Under the pieces are notes generated by a model. It had not been told where the DNA came from, did not search any database, and saw only the letters and a list, made by a program, of their open reading frames with translations. 64,000 nucleotides of DNA from Faecalicatena contorta (GTDB taxonomy: Bacteria > Bacillota > Clostridia > Lachnospirales > Lachnospiraceae), in assembly GCF_021531995.1 (NCBI RefSeq), contig NZ_JAFBIZ010000001.1, positions 18,325 through 82,324 of the forward strand. Reading direction: 5' to 3'. The translations under genes and the position numbers were made by a program. Below, in pieces: positions 1 to 9,891 of the stretch (within the stretch, counting starts at the first letter, position 1; each line of letters starts with the position of its first letter).

Positions 1-1042
1 TACGTCTGGTAAAGCCCGGATACTTATCTGTTGCCGCAATCTGCATCTGAAGAGAAAATGCCAGATTATCTTCTATGTATGGGTTCGCCAGATAACTGAT
101 GTCTCCATTTGCTCTCGTCCTGCTAAGCCCATTAAAAAACATGATCTGCGCCGTTGGTTTTCCGTTAATCTGTGTCACCAGATGTGTGGTATCTGCAACT
201 CCATCACGATGCAGATCAATGACAACTTCAATACTCGGATTTTCTGAGAGAATAGCCTGGATATTTGGTTCCGCAAGCTGATACGCCTTACTTCTGTCCA
301 GTTTCCCGTCAACATAATCATAAACACCTGTATGGTGCATGGTTTCGATCCCATATTTCTGATTCAGTATTTCTGCCAGATAGCTCCCGATTCCAACGAT
401 TGTTGTATTTACATCTCCAGCGACAGAATCAGCAAATGCCTCCTGCGAATGTGTATGATAGATTAACACCTTTGGACTATCAGACGAGGAATCGATCTTC
501 AGGTCTTTTGCCATAAGCTTCTTTGCATTCATCAGTTCCGGATCTGCCATGGTACTGCTGTCAACTGTATAAAAATTACCAAGCAGATATTCATAGTCGG
601 ACAATCTCTCCATAGAAGTATCGATCGCCGTTCCAGAAGAAGTAACGGTTTCCTGAGACTGTATGTCTTCACCGATCAGATTTCCGTTTTCATCAATGGC
701 ATTTTCATCATTTGCCTGTTTTGCAAGTATCATCTCATAAGTTTCCTGATCCTCAATATCCGTCAGAATCTCTTTTTTATCCTCTATATACATCCCCAAT
801 GGGACCAGCTGCATGGATTTTCCGGCAATCCACTGATGAAACGACATCTTTTTTTCTTCCTCAACATATACAAATGATGCAAGATAGGTCTGTTTTGCAA
901 CATCCATCACAAGATAATTCATATGATCCATAATCTCTTCTTCTGCCGGTTTCGGGCTCTTTTCTATCAGGTATACTGCACCGATACCGGCAGCAGCGAT
1001 CACAGCCATTCTGGCAAACTTCTGTTTTTGCTTTGCACCCAC
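1..1042 (-). CDS. spoIIP: Stage II sporulation protein P (SpoIIP), C-terminus cut by the window edge
   Basis: SpoIIP is the cell-wall amidase/endopeptidase of the engulfment complex (SpoIIDMP), acting at the forespore septum. I translated this frame by hand because it runs off the left edge. A GTG start at 1042 follows an AAGGAAAGG-type site, and an in-frame TAG lies just upstream. One hydrophobic segment (about residues 11-25, MAVIAAAGIGAVYLI) anchors the protein. The later motifs IYHTHSQEAF and VVIDLHRDGV are typical of the SpoIIP/amidase_3-like catalytic domain, with the histidines expected to bind zinc. Roughly 347 codons are visible and the C-terminus is missing. It lies directly downstream of gpr, the same gpr-spoIIP order as in Bacillus subtilis. 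The start is less certain than the identity: the ATG ten codons later is an alternative. Confidence 0.92.
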   Translation of the reverse strand, partial: MGAKQKQKFARMAVIAAAGIGAVYLIEKSPKPAEEEIMDHMNYLVMDVAKQTYLASFVYVEEEKKMSFHQWIAGKSMQLVPLGMYIEDKKEILTDIEDQETYEMILAKQANDENAIDENGNLIGEDIQSQETVTSSGTAIDTSMERLSDYEYLLGNFYTVDSSTMADPELMNAKKLMAKDLKIDSSSDSPKVLIYHTHSQEAFADSVAGDVNTTIVGIGSYLAEILNQKYGIETMHHTGVYDYVDGKLDRSKAYQLAEPNIQAILSENPSIEVVIDLHRDGVADTTHLVTQINGKPTAQIMFFNGLSRTRANGDISYLANPYIEDNLAFSLQMQIAATDKYPGFTRR

Positions 1043-1094
1043 ATCATCACTCTGCCTTTCCTTCTTCTATCACTATATGAGCAACTTTTGCATA

Positions 1095-2075
1095 TTATGA
1101 GCATGTCCCTCCGGAAAGAAGAATGTTTAACGATTCTGATATGGTATAACTGATCCTTTTTACGGTCTCATCGATATCCTTTGGTGTCACAAATAATCCG
1201 TTCAGATGCGGTGATATCAATTCTCTGATCAGGTCATATTTTTCTGCCGCATTATATCCCTGCATTACTACACCCACTCCTTTCAGCGTCTCTGAACTTT
1301 CCAGTGCGGCGATCAGATTCTCCATCGTATCATTGACAATCGTTACTGCATCCACAACCGTGGGAACACCTATTGCGATCACTGGAACTCCAACTGACTC
1401 TCTGGTAATCGCATTTCTATGGTTTCCAACTCCTGAGCCTGGATGGATCCCTGTATCAGCAATCTGAATCGTACGGTTCAGTCGTCTGGAACTTCGCGCA
1501 GCAAGCGCATCTATCGCAATAATCAGATCCGGTTTCGTCTCTGACACAATCCCTTTCATAATCTCAACCGTCTCCATACCGGTCTGTGCCATCACGCCCG
1601 GCACAATAGCACTTGCCAGACGGATATCATCCTCTCCGATTGCATATTTTCCATATTCACGTACAATATGCCTGGTAATATTCAGATGATCAACAACATA
1701 CGGGCCAAGTGCATCCGGAGTCACTTTCCGATTTCCCAGGCCTGCTATGAGTACTGAACAGTCCTTTTCTCTTTTCCCGACAAGCTTTTTCACAAATGTC
1801 TCCAGGTATCCGGCAAGCTCTTTCGAAACCTCCCGGTGATAATCTTCATCCGGAACGACCATGTTCGGAACTTCCATCGTAATGTAAGTACCAACCGGCT
1901 TCTGCATGATTCTGGCGCCTTTTTCCGTTTCGATTTTTACTGTAGTGACCTTGATCTCCTTTTCTTCATTATATGACTCCTCCAGTATAACTCCCTGGAC
2001 TTCCACGTGATCAGATTCAAATCGTTCCTTCTGTTCTAATGCCAGATCAGTTCGAATACTATATTTTTCAATCAT
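1095..2075 (-). CDS. gpr: Spore germination endopeptidase GPR
   Basis: GPR degrades alpha/beta-type small acid-soluble spore proteins when spores germinate. It is made as an inactive zymogen in the forespore. The protein is 326 residues from the chosen ATG, which has an AAAGGA site about 7 bases upstream; an ATG eight codons further up lacks one. The N-terminus contains IRTDLALEQKE, which matches the propeptide/early mature region of the family. The interior shows the peptidase A25 landmarks VLIAGLGNRKVTPDALGP and DLIIAIDALAARS, whose aspartates are the family's presumed catalytic residues. A likely substrate, an alpha/beta SASP, is encoded at 30.5-30.7 kb. spoIIP follows 52 bases after the stop. 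I could not identify a clear forespore promoter upstream. Confidence 0.96.
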   Translation of the reverse strand: MIEKYSIRTDLALEQKERFESDHVEVQGVILEESYNEEKEIKVTTVKIETEKGARIMQKPVGTYITMEVPNMVVPDEDYHREVSKELAGYLETFVKKLVGKREKDCSVLIAGLGNRKVTPDALGPYVVDHLNITRHIVREYGKYAIGEDDIRLASAIVPGVMAQTGMETVEIMKGIVSETKPDLIIAIDALAARSSRRLNRTIQIADTGIHPGSGVGNHRNAITRESVGVPVIAIGVPTVVDAVTIVNDTMENLIAALESSETLKGVGVVMQGYNAAEKYDLIRELISPHLNGLFVTPKDIDETVKRISYTISESLNILLSGGTCS

Positions 2076-2099
2076 GATGTTTTCCTTTCTTGATGTCAT

Positions 2100-2300
2100 T
2101 ATTGTTCTCCGCTCCGCAGCTACCCTCCGCTTCTCATCTGTTCAGACGCGCCCATTCGCAAAACGCGCTCCACGTTTTTCCGCTGCTTCGCAGCTCTTTT
2201 TGCTCATATACGGGCGCTCACCCCATAATAGAGATTATATGCTCACTCATGCAAGCATGGCTCGCACTTAATCTCTATCATGGCTGAACTGATGGTTTAT
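2100..2300 (-). other. Structured GC-richer intergenic region upstream of gpr
   Basis: No gene is visible in the roughly 350 bases between gpr and rpsT. The gpr-proximal 200 bases are visibly GC-richer than the flanks. They contain a 20-base inverted repeat (arms 2223-2242 and 2264-2283) around a CATGC/GCATG inner repeat, a GAGCTGC/GCAGC hairpin near 2185-2200, and a GCGCCC/GGGCGC pair enclosing it. Two of the three differences between the long arms become G-U pairs only in minus-strand RNA, the gpr direction. It could be a leader RNA, a terminator-like element or a dispersed repeat. Function is unknown. Confidence 0.5.
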
Positions 2301-2329
2301 ATTTTTTCCAATATTTTGGGAAATATGTA

Positions 2330-2358
2330 TTGACAGAACACAATACTTGGTCTAAAAT
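2330..2358 (+). promoter_or_regulatory. Sigma-A promoter of rpsT
   Basis: TTGACA (2330-2335) and TAAAAT (2353-2358) are separated by exactly 17 bases, an almost perfect vegetative promoter pointing at rpsT. Confidence 0.9.
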
Positions 2359-2364
2359 AGATTC

Positions 2365-2451
2365 GTATATTTCGTTAGAACGTCCGTGTCCGGCTCTAAC
2401 GAACTGGAAAATCGATGAAGATCGAAATATATGATATCGGAGGTGGACAAA
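2365..2451 (+). promoter_or_regulatory. rpsT 5' leader with competing hairpins
   Basis: Between promoter and start codon the transcript can form a perfect 9-bp stem (TTCGTTAGA at 2371-2379 with TCTAACGAA at 2395-2403). An alternative 9-bp stem (TATATTTCG at 2366-2374 with CGAAATATA at 2423-2431) shares the TTCG bases, so the full forms exclude each other. The second stem ends close to the GGAGG site. This arrangement suits translational feedback by S20, but that is inference. Confidence 0.45.
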
Positions 2452-2715
2452 TTGGCTAACATTAAATCTGCAAAGAAAAGAATTTTAGTAAACGAAACAA
2501 AAGCTGCTAGAAACAAAGCAATCAAATCTAAAGTAAAAACTTGCGTAAAGAAAGTTGAAACAGCTGTAGCTAACAAGGATGCCGCTGCTGCTGCAGAGGC
2601 ATTAAAAGTTGCAATCGTTGAAATCAACAAGGCAGGAAGCAAGGGTGTATATCACAAGAATACATGCTCAAGAAAGATTTCCCGTTTAACGAAAGCTGTT
2701 AACGGAATTGCTTAA
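2452..2715 (+). CDS. rpsT: 30S ribosomal protein S20
   Basis: S20 is a primary 16S rRNA-binding protein of the small subunit. The 87-residue product begins ANIKSAKKRI after the initiator and is rich in lysine and alanine, as in the whole family. The start is TTG at 2452, eight bases after GGAGG; the upstream in-frame ATG at 2431 has no proper site and would add seven foreign residues. TTG starts are common for S20 and fit weak or regulated initiation. It is transcribed away from gpr by its own strong promoter and ends in a clear terminator, so it is monocistronic here. Confidence 0.97.
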   Translation: MANIKSAKKRILVNETKAARNKAIKSKVKTCVKKVETAVANKDAAAAAEALKVAIVEINKAGSKGVYHKNTCSRKISRLTKAVNGIA

Positions 2716-2738
2716 TAATAAAAAAAGAGTTGCATGAG

Positions 2739-2770
2739 AAACAGCCATCCCGTCAGTGGCTGTTTTTTTT
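2739..2770 (+). terminator. rpsT rho-independent terminator
   Basis: The stem AACAGCCA / TGGCTGTT is followed by a run of eight Ts, about 25 bases after the rpsT stop. Confidence 0.93.
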
Positions 2771-2795
2771 GCATTCTTGATTTTTTTCATAATCT

Positions 2796-2828
2796 AAACA
2801 GGACGCGGCGTAGGCTGCGTCCTGTTTT
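2796..2828 (-). terminator. GGACGC-type hairpin after ilvC
   Basis: AACAGGACGC pairs with GCGTCCTGTT around a short loop, about 35 bases after the ilvC stop. The T tract is short in both directions. The same AACAGGACGCAG stem recurs at 6009-6037. Confidence 0.65.
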
Positions 2829-2860
2829 CATCTTTCTATAATATTCAATTCAGCCGATAA

Positions 2861-3904
<1,044 letters not shown>

Positions 3905-3960
3905 TTAAAATAATTTGCTTTATATTGTTAAACAGAGCAATACCCTGTTTAATAGCTGAA

Positions 3961-4482
3961 TTAAATCTTTTCAATATTACCTTCCTGATCGATCAATGTA
4001 ACATTTTTCATTCCACGAGTCAGACCTGTAATACCTGTTCTTGCAAGTTCAAGGATCTCATATCCCTCCAACAGGTTCAGGAAAGCCTCCAGCTTGGACT
4101 TTGTACCGGTAAGCTCTACCATAAGAGACTCCTTCTCAACGTCAACGATTTTCGCACGGAAAATATCTGCAACCGATATGATCTCTGCCCGTTCTGCTTT
4201 ATTCGCACGAACCTTTACCATAATCAATTCACGATACACAGAATTATCCGGATCCAGAACCTTGATCTCAATGATATCCTCCAGCTTTCTAACCTGCTTT
4301 TCAATCTGCGATAAGATCAACTCATCTCCGCTTGCCACAATTGTAATTCTGGTAAATCTTGGATCTGCGGTAACGCCTGCAGAGATACTGTCGATGCTGT
4401 ATCCCCGTCTGCTGAACAGACCTGATATACGGCTTAATACACCAGAATTGTTATCTACCAATAATGAATAAACTCTTTGCAT
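3961..4482 (-). CDS. ilvN: Acetolactate synthase small (regulatory) subunit
   Basis: This is the valine-sensing regulatory subunit of acetohydroxyacid synthase. The 173-residue product begins MQRVYSLLVDNNSGVLSRIS, an N-terminal ACT domain, followed by the usual C-terminal domain (about 80-170). The chosen ATG lies about eight bases after GAGAGGTG; nine codons upstream in frame lack a site. A near-consensus promoter lies 52-80 bases upstream. It is cotranscribed with ilvC. The catalytic large subunit IlvB is not in the window, so the regulatory subunit is separated from its partner here. IlvH is an equivalent name. Confidence 0.95.
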   Translation of the reverse strand: MQRVYSLLVDNNSGVLSRISGLFSRRGYSIDSISAGVTADPRFTRITIVASGDELILSQIEKQVRKLEDIIEIKVLDPDNSVYRELIMVKVRANKAERAEIISVADIFRAKIVDVEKESLMVELTGTKSKLEAFLNLLEGYEILELARTGITGLTRGMKNVTLIDQEGNIEKI

Positions 4483-4533
4483 ATTGCACCTCTCTTCAAC
4501 ATTTTTCAAAAACAGAGTGCGTTCTGTTTTTTA

Positions 4534-4562
4534 ATCATAACAATATCGCTTCTCTTTGTCAA
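4534..4562 (-). promoter_or_regulatory. Promoter of ilvN-ilvC
   Basis: On the minus strand TTGACA (4562-4557), a 17-base spacer and TATGAT (4539-4534) precede ilvN. The transcript would begin with a small hairpin (AAAACAGA / TCTGTTTT, 4511-4530). This could stabilise the 5' end or attenuate weakly; no T-box or leader peptide is apparent. Confidence 0.88.
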
Positions 4563-4587
4563 GTGAATCACATTACTTTTTTTATAT

Positions 4588-5235
4588 TTAGACGATTTTC
4601 AGAATATCCTTTGGTGTTTCTACGATATACGAAGCCCCTGCATGTTCCAGTTCCTCCCGGCTCCCGAATCCATACAACACCCCGATACAATCAATCCCTG
4701 CCAGCTTTGCACCCGTCACATCATGCATACGGTCTCCCACCATAATTACAGAAGACCGATTCTCAATCTTACATGCCTGCAGCGCGTATTCGATCACTTC
4801 CACTTTTGTTGCCCTGCCTCCGCCAATCTCCATCCCTGCTACATAATCAAAATAATCGGTCAGATGAAAATAATCCAGGATCCTTTTTGCGAAAACTTCT
4901 GGTTTTGAAGTTGCCACAACAAGCTTCTTTTGCTTCTCTTTCAGAGCTTTCAATGTTGGCTCCAGTCCTTCATACACCTGATTTTCATAAATTCCTTGAT
5001 CCTGATAATACTCTCGGTAATACAGAATTGCCTTTCGACACGTTTCTTCATCAAATCCGTAATATTTTGCATAGGAATCTCTCAATGGAGGACCGATAAA
5101 AGAATACAGTTCTTTTCGTTCCGGCGGTTCGATACCGAATTTCTTCAGTGAATAGATCACTGCATTTGTAATTCCCATGGAAGAATCCACGATCGTCCCA
5201 TCCAGATCCAAAAAACAAGTTTTATACGTCTTCAT
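4588..5235 (-). CDS. HAD-superfamily hydrolase, phosphoglycolate-phosphatase-like
   Basis: This is a soluble phosphatase of the haloacid dehalogenase superfamily, subfamily IA. The 215-residue protein carries motif I FLDLDGTIVDSS at about residues 7-18 with the nucleophile and acid/base aspartates. A helical cap follows (GFDEETCRKAILYYREYY). Motif II is VVATSKPEVF, and motif IV is VMVGDRMHDVTGAK with the magnesium-binding aspartates. The start has AAGGAG about ten bases upstream. It directly follows the TraX-family gene on the same strand (14 bases). It resembles Gph/PpaX-type phosphatases, but the substrate cannot be told from sequence. Confidence 0.88.
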   Translation of the reverse strand: MKTYKTCFLDLDGTIVDSSMGITNAVIYSLKKFGIEPPERKELYSFIGPPLRDSYAKYYGFDEETCRKAILYYREYYQDQGIYENQVYEGLEPTLKALKEKQKKLVVATSKPEVFAKRILDYFHLTDYFDYVAGMEIGGGRATKVEVIEYALQACKIENRSSVIMVGDRMHDVTGAKLAGIDCIGVLYGFGSREELEHAGASYIVETPKDILKIV

Positions 5236-5249
5236 TATGACTCTACTCC

Positions 5250-5951
5250 TTAAACCCATAATAGATTTATCAACCATAACAGCATAAGATGCCCCGGGTA
5301 GAAAATGTAAAAAAACCATTTCTTATATCTTCCTTTTTCCACAGCGCATTTTCCATTGTAGAAATACAGAATCACGATTCCCGAAGCAATCAATCCCACG
5401 CAGCTCATGACCGTGTGCATCAGGGATTCCGGCACCGAATAATAGGGAACGCACGATATCAGATTCGTAGTTCCAAACAATACCACTGACACTGCATAAG
5501 ACATCATTGTCTTTTTTCTGTCATCTTTACTCCATACAAACAGCCATGTAAAAATCGCCGCAAGCCATGCCCAGTCTGCAAAGGAAGTACAAAAAACCAG
5601 AAGCAGAGCCAGGATTCTTCTCTCTGCAGGATCATTGACATTTTCCAGCACGCAGATCAACAGAAAGCAAATAAACAACGTGAACATCATATTCAGATTC
5701 CCTGTCTTTAGTGCCAGAGAATATGGAATCTGCGAAAGACAGCCGAACAAAAACAGTCGCTGTGCGTACTTCACTTTCGATCTAGTATACCCATATCCCT
5801 CTACGAGAAAAAAACACATGGTAATCGCCGTAAAATATCCGGTATCAATCAAGCATTCATGCATAAGACTTCCCGGAATCAGAAACACATGTGCAAAATG
5901 GTTACAGAACATGGTAATCATCGCAATCAGCTTAATCACATCTCGATTCAT
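5250..5951 (-). CDS. TraX-family integral membrane protein
   Basis: The 233-residue, very hydrophobic protein has about seven membrane segments. The opening MNRDVIKLIAMITMFCNHFAHVF and the later KYAQRLFLFGCLSQIPYSLA are typical of the TraX family, named for the F-plasmid pilin acetylase. The family is common as a lone chromosomal gene in Firmicutes, where its role is unknown, so an acyltransferase function is only a family-level guess. GGAGGAG lies about seven bases before the ATG. The HAD gene follows at 14 bases, suggesting cotranscription. No conjugation genes are nearby. Confidence 0.82.
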   Translation of the reverse strand: MNRDVIKLIAMITMFCNHFAHVFLIPGSLMHECLIDTGYFTAITMCFFLVEGYGYTRSKVKYAQRLFLFGCLSQIPYSLALKTGNLNMMFTLFICFLLICVLENVNDPAERRILALLLVFCTSFADWAWLAAIFTWLFVWSKDDRKKTMMSYAVSVVLFGTTNLISCVPYYSVPESLMHTVMSCVGLIASGIVILYFYNGKCAVEKGRYKKWFFYIFYPGHLMLLWLINLLWV

Positions 5952-6008
5952 ATATCAACTCCTCCTGGTCAGAACACGCTTGCGGATCCTGGTCTGTCAA
6001 TGCAACTG

Positions 6009-6037
6009 AGGACGCAGTCTGTCTAAGACTGCGTCCT
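6009..6037 (-). terminator. GGACGCAG-type hairpin between gpmI and traX-like gene
   Basis: AGGACGCAGTCT pairs perfectly (12 bp) with AGACTGCGTCCT around a 5-base loop, about 40 bases after the gpmI stop. No T run follows, so its efficiency as a terminator is doubtful. It resembles the hairpin at 2796-2828. Confidence 0.5.
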
Positions 6038-6075
6038 GTTATCTCTTTGATACTATATTCTTTTCACAATATACT

Positions 6076-7617
6076 TTATTCTCTTACCAGTAAGGATTTT
6101 CCTGTCATTTCCTGCGGCTGTTCCATACCCATAAGTTCAATCAGCGTAGGAGCAATATCTGCAAGACATCCACCTTCTCTTAATCGCAGAGAAGGGTCTG
6201 CATTAACCAGAATAAACGGCACCGGATTAGTCGTATGTGCTGTGAATGGCTCACCGGTTTCATCATCGATCAGCTGTTCTGCATTTCCGTGATCCGCACA
6301 GATGAACATCTGCCCATCTACTTCTTTGATTGCGTCAACAGCTTTGCCTACACACTCATCTACTGCTTCGATTGCCTTGATCGCAGCATCTTCCACACCG
6401 GTATGTCCTACCATATCCGGGTTGGCAAAATTAATAATGATCACGTCATATTTTCCAGATTTGATCGCTTCCACCAGCTTATCACATACTTCATAAGCGC
6501 TCATTTCCGGTTTCAGATCATAGGTTGCTACCTTTGGAGATTTTACCAGAATTCTGTCTTCGCCTTCATTTGGTTCTTCTACACCGCCATTAAAGAAGAA
6601 GGTAACATGTGCGTATTTTTCCGTCTCAGCAATACGTGCCTGCTTCTTTCCATTCTTTGCAAGGAACTCACCAAATGTATTCGTAATCTCTTCCTTTACG
6701 AATGCCACCTGTTTATTTGCAATTGTCACATCATATTCCGTAAAGCATACAAATGTAGTTTTTACTCGCTCTCCACGATCGAATCCTGCAAATTCTTCAT
6801 CACAGAATGTTCTTGTGATCTCTCTTGCACGGTCCGGACGGAAATTGAAGAATATAATCGAATCATCATTCTTGATCGTTGCAGTCGGAACGCCATCTTT
6901 TACAACAACTGTAGGAAGAACGAATTCATCCGTCTCGTCTTTGTCATAAGAAGCCTGAATACCAGCCGGTCCTCCAACCGCTTTTTCTCCTTCACCGAAT
7001 ACCAGAGCACGATAAGCCTTCTCCACACGATCCCAACGATTATCACGGTCCATTGCATAGTAACGCCCCATAACCGTAGCTACTTCACCGACACCGATCT
7101 CCTGCATCTTTGTTTCCAGCTGTTCTACATACCCTTTTCCGGAAGCCGGTGGTGTATCACGTCCGTCCAGGAAGCAGTGTACATATACCTTTTCAATTCC
7201 CTGCTTTTTTGCCAGTTCCAGAAGTCCATAGATATGCTCATTGTGGCTGTGTACGCCTCCGTCAGAAACCAGTCCCATCAGATGAAGGGAAGAATTGTTT
7301 TTCTTTACATTTTCACATGCTGCAAGGAGTGCCTTATTTTCAAAAAAGTCTCCATCCTGAATTGCTTTTGTAATCTTGGTCAGGTCCTGATATACGATAC
7401 GACCTGCTCCCATATTCAGATGACCAACCTCAGAATTACCCATCTGTCCATCCGGAAGTCCAACTGCCATTCCACTTGCATTTCCCTTTACAAACGGATA
7501 CTCTGCCATTAATTTATCCATAACCGGAGTCTTGCCCTCTGCCACGGCATTTCCGGTAATTTTCTCATTTAATCCATAACCGTCTAAGATCATAAGTACT
7601 GTTGGTTTTTTACTCAT
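6076..7617 (-). CDS. gpmI: 2,3-bisphosphoglycerate-independent phosphoglycerate mutase
   Basis: GpmI interconverts 3- and 2-phosphoglycerate using two manganese ions. From the chosen ATG it is 513 residues, the usual family length. [17 protein letters not shown] opens the alkaline-phosphatase-like domain. [20 protein letters not shown] carries the serine that is phosphorylated (in the QMGNSEVGH motif). [12 protein letters not shown] and [12 protein letters not shown] supply the other metal ligands. GGAGG lies ten bases upstream of this ATG; an ATG two codons earlier is too close to the site. It is the last gene of the gap-pgk-tpiA-gpmI run. A terminator-like hairpin after tpiA may reduce its transcription. 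Confidence 0.97.
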   Translation of the reverse strand: MSKKPTVLMILDGYGLNEKITGNAVAEGKTPVMDKLMAEYPFVKGNASGMAVGLPDGQMGNSEVGHLNMGAGRIVYQDLTKITKAIQDGDFFENKALLAACENVKKNNSSLHLMGLVSDGGVHSHNEHIYGLLELAKKQGIEKVYVHCFLDGRDTPPASGKGYVEQLETKMQEIGVGEVATVMGRYYAMDRDNRWDRVEKAYRALVFGEGEKAVGGPAGIQASYDKDETDEFVLPTVVVKDGVPTATIKNDDSIIFFNFRPDRAREITRTFCDEEFAGFDRGERVKTTFVCFTEYDVTIANKQVAFVKEEITNTFGEFLAKNGKKQARIAETEKYAHVTFFFNGGVEEPNEGEDRILVKSPKVATYDLKPEMSAYEVCDKLVEAIKSGKYDVIIINFANPDMVGHTGVEDAAIKAIEAVDECVGKAVDAIKEVDGQMFICADHGNAEQLIDDETGEPFTAHTTNPVPFILVNADPSLRLREGGCLADIAPTLIELMGMEQPQEMTGKSLLVRE

Positions 7618-7697
7618 TTTCATTTCTCCTCCAATTATATCGCACATCAGATTATTCTCTGAAAAATCATCCATGTATGTGTTGCCGCTAAAACAGC

Positions 7698-7738
7698 ACA
7701 AAAGCCGCAGGAAGCAATATTCCTGCCTCCTACGGCAA
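7698..7738 (-). terminator. Terminator after tpiA
   Basis: On the minus strand a 13-bp stem (7736-7724 with 7716-7704, two G-U pairs) is followed by TTTTG, 14 bases after the tpiA stop. It probably gives partial termination before gpmI. Confidence 0.75.
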
Positions 7739-7749
7739 ATACTATCTGC

Positions 7750-8499
7750 TTATTTGTAGTTTACGATCTTTCCAAAATCAGCTTTCAGAGAAGCACCGCC
7801 TACAAGACCGCCGTCAATGTCAGCCTGTGCAAATAATTCAGCTGCGTTTCCTGCATTTACAGATCCACCATACTGAATACGAATTGCTTCTGCTGTCGCC
7901 TCATCATATACCTCAGCGATGCATGCACGGATACCTGCACACACTTCTTCTGCCTGCTCTGTTGTAGCTGTCTTTCCGGTGCCGATTGCCCAGATTGGCT
8001 CATAAGCGATCACTGCTTCTTTTGCCTGATCTGCGGTCACATTCTGGAATCCAACCTTCACCTGCTGACGGATAAAGTCCATAGTTACGCCCTGTTCTCT
8101 CTGTTCCAGAGTCTCACCACAGCACATGATCGGTGTAAGACCATGCTCAAACGCTTTCAGCATCTTCTTGTTGATATCTTCATTGGTCTCTCCAAAATAC
8201 TCTCTTCTCTCAGAATGTCCGAGAATAACATATTTTACACCGGCATCTGTCAGCATATTCGGAGCGATCTCTCCAGTATATGCACCCTTTTCTTCAAAGT
8301 ACATATTTTCAGCACCAACCTGAATGTTGCTTCCTTTTACAGCTTCAACAACCGGAACGATGTCGATTGCCGGAACGCAGAATACAACATCAACGTCTTC
8401 GCTTGCTACCAGTGGTTTTAATTCTTCAACTAAGGCAACTGCCTCGCTTGGAGTCTTGTTCATTTTCCAGTTACCTGCAACAATTTTCTTTCTTGCCAT
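7750..8499 (-). CDS. tpiA: Triosephosphate isomerase
   Basis: TpiA interconverts dihydroxyacetone phosphate and glyceraldehyde 3-phosphate. The 249-residue length is standard for the bacterial (beta/alpha)8 barrel. [16 protein letters not shown] holds the catalytic Asn-Lys pair near residues 11-13. [13 protein letters not shown] carries the electrophilic histidine, and [15 protein letters not shown] holds the base glutamate with the flexible loop 6. [13 protein letters not shown] is the phosphate-binding segment. AAGGAG precedes the ATG by about ten bases. It sits between pgk (84 bases upstream) and gpmI. Confidence 0.98.
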   Translation of the reverse strand: MARKKIVAGNWKMNKTPSEAVALVEELKPLVASEDVDVVFCVPAIDIVPVVEAVKGSNIQVGAENMYFEEKGAYTGEIAPNMLTDAGVKYVILGHSERREYFGETNEDINKKMLKAFEHGLTPIMCCGETLEQREQGVTMDFIRQQVKVGFQNVTADQAKEAVIAYEPIWAIGTGKTATTEQAEEVCAGIRACIAEVYDEATAEAIRIQYGGSVNAGNAAELFAQADIDGGLVGGASLKADFGKIVNYK

Positions 8500-8582
8500 A
8501 ATAAAAATTCTCCTTACTACTTATATTCCGTATGCACGCTGTGGTATGTTCAAACCAAATTCGAAAACGCCTCATCAGGTGC

Positions 8583-9776
8583 TTACTTATCATTCGCTGC
8601 TGCTACACCCGGCAGTTCCTTTCCTTCAAGGAATTCCAGTGATGCTCCGCCACCTGTGGAGATATGTGTCATCTTGTCACCGAATCCCAGCTGGTTCACT
8701 GCTGCTGCAGAGTCACCACCACCGATGATGGTTGTTGCATCAGTATCAGCAAGTGCTCCCGCAACCGCCTCTGTTCCGTGAGCAAATTTCGGCATCTCAA
8801 AGCATCCCATTGGTCCGTTCCATACAACCGTCTTTGCATCCTGAACCGCCTCACAGAAGATCTTCTCTGTCTCAGGTCCGATATCCAGACCTTCCCATCC
8901 TTCTGGAATCTCTCCTGCCTTTACAATCTTGGAATTAGCATCATTTGAAAAATCATCCGCAATAATGTTATCTACAGGAAGTAATAATTTAACACCTTTT
9001 GTCTTTGCCTTTTCAATCATATCAAGTGCATACTGGCAGTAATCTTCCTCTAACAGAGATTTTCCAACACTTCCACCCTGTGCTTTTGAAAATGTATATG
9101 CCATTCCTCCACCGATGATCAGCGTATCTACTTTATCAAGCAGATTCTCAATTACAGAGATCTTGCTGGATACTTTTGCTCCGCCGAGAATTGCCACGAA
9201 TGGTCTCTCCGGGTTATTTACTGCATTTCCAAGGAAATCGATCTCCTTCTGCATCAGATATCCAACAACTGCAGTATCTACAAACTGGGTCACACCAACA
9301 TTTGAGCAGTGAGCACGATGTGCAGTACCAAATGCATCATTTACAAACACATCACACAGAGATGCCAGTTCCTTGCTGAACGCTTCTCCGTTCTTTGTCT
9401 CTTCGATTCTGTAACGTGTATTTTCAAGAAGGATTACCTCTCCGTCTTTCATTGCTTCTACTGCAGCTTTTGCATTCGGACCAACCACTTCAGGATCAGC
9501 AGCAAATTTTACTTCCTGTCCAAGCAGTTCAGACAGGCGAACAGCTACCGGTGCCAGAGACAATTCCGGTTTTGGCTCTCCCTTCGGTTTACCAAGGTGA
9601 GAACAAAGAATAATCTTTCCACCGTCAGCAATTAATTTCTTAATTGTCGGAAGTGCCGCAACAAGACGGTTCTCATCTGTGATTTTTCCGTCAATAAGCG
9701 GAACATTAAAATCGCATCTTACCAGCACTCTTTTTCCTTTTACATTAATATCATCTACTGATTTTTTATTAAGCAT
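8583..9776 (-). CDS. pgk: Phosphoglycerate kinase
   Basis: Pgk transfers the acyl phosphate of 1,3-bisphosphoglycerate to ADP. The 397 residues are typical. [13 protein letters not shown] is the N-domain substrate loop, and [20 protein letters not shown] the basic patch. [18 protein letters not shown] is a signature segment, [15 protein letters not shown] contributes to the nucleotide domain, and [17 protein letters not shown] is the C-terminal glycine-rich loop. GGAGG precedes the ATG. It follows gap, from which it is separated by a strong terminator, so gap is probably expressed above pgk. Confidence 0.98.
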   Translation of the reverse strand: MLNKKSVDDINVKGKRVLVRCDFNVPLIDGKITDENRLVAALPTIKKLIADGGKIILCSHLGKPKGEPKPELSLAPVAVRLSELLGQEVKFAADPEVVGPNAKAAVEAMKDGEVILLENTRYRIEETKNGEAFSKELASLCDVFVNDAFGTAHRAHCSNVGVTQFVDTAVVGYLMQKEIDFLGNAVNNPERPFVAILGGAKVSSKISVIENLLDKVDTLIIGGGMAYTFSKAQGGSVGKSLLEEDYCQYALDMIEKAKTKGVKLLLPVDNIIADDFSNDANSKIVKAGEIPEGWEGLDIGPETEKIFCEAVQDAKTVVWNGPMGCFEMPKFAHGTEAVAGALADTDATTIIGGGDSAAAVNQLGFGDKMTHISTGGGASLEFLEGKELPGVAAANDK

Positions 9777-9801
9777 ATGACTGCCTCCTTTTCTACTGCA
9801 T

Positions 9802-9838
9802 TAAAAAGGGATCCGGTCCAATAAGACCGGACCCTTTG
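9802..9838 (-). terminator. Terminator between gap and pgk
   Basis: On the minus strand AGGGTCCGGTC pairs with GACCGGATCCCT and is followed by five Ts. It lies about 55 bases after the gap stop and 26 before pgk, so read-through must feed pgk unless a second promoter exists. Confidence 0.88.
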
Positions 9839-9891
9839 TGAGTCTTATACAATAGCCCTTTGCGATATGCAATCAGCACAATTCGCGAATA

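Noticed and set aside
2352..2642. Minus-strand 96-codon hydrophobic frame opposite rpsT
   Set aside because: Mirror of the Lys/Ala-rich S20 gene, which always yields a Leu/Phe/Ala-rich antisense frame.
4504..4530. Hairpin at the start of the ilvN leader as a transcription attenuator
   Set aside because: It lies right at the transcript 5' end, has no proper T tract, and no leader peptide or T-box is seen.
5250..5951. TraX-family gene as evidence of a conjugative element
   Set aside because: No other transfer, relaxase or integrase gene is near, and the family is a common lone chromosomal gene in Firmicutes.
6235..7512. Long open frame (425 codons) on the plus strand opposite gpmI
   Set aside because: It is antisense to a perfectly conserved glycolytic gene, has no ribosome binding site, and its product is a biased Cys/Phe/Ile-rich mirror of the real frame.
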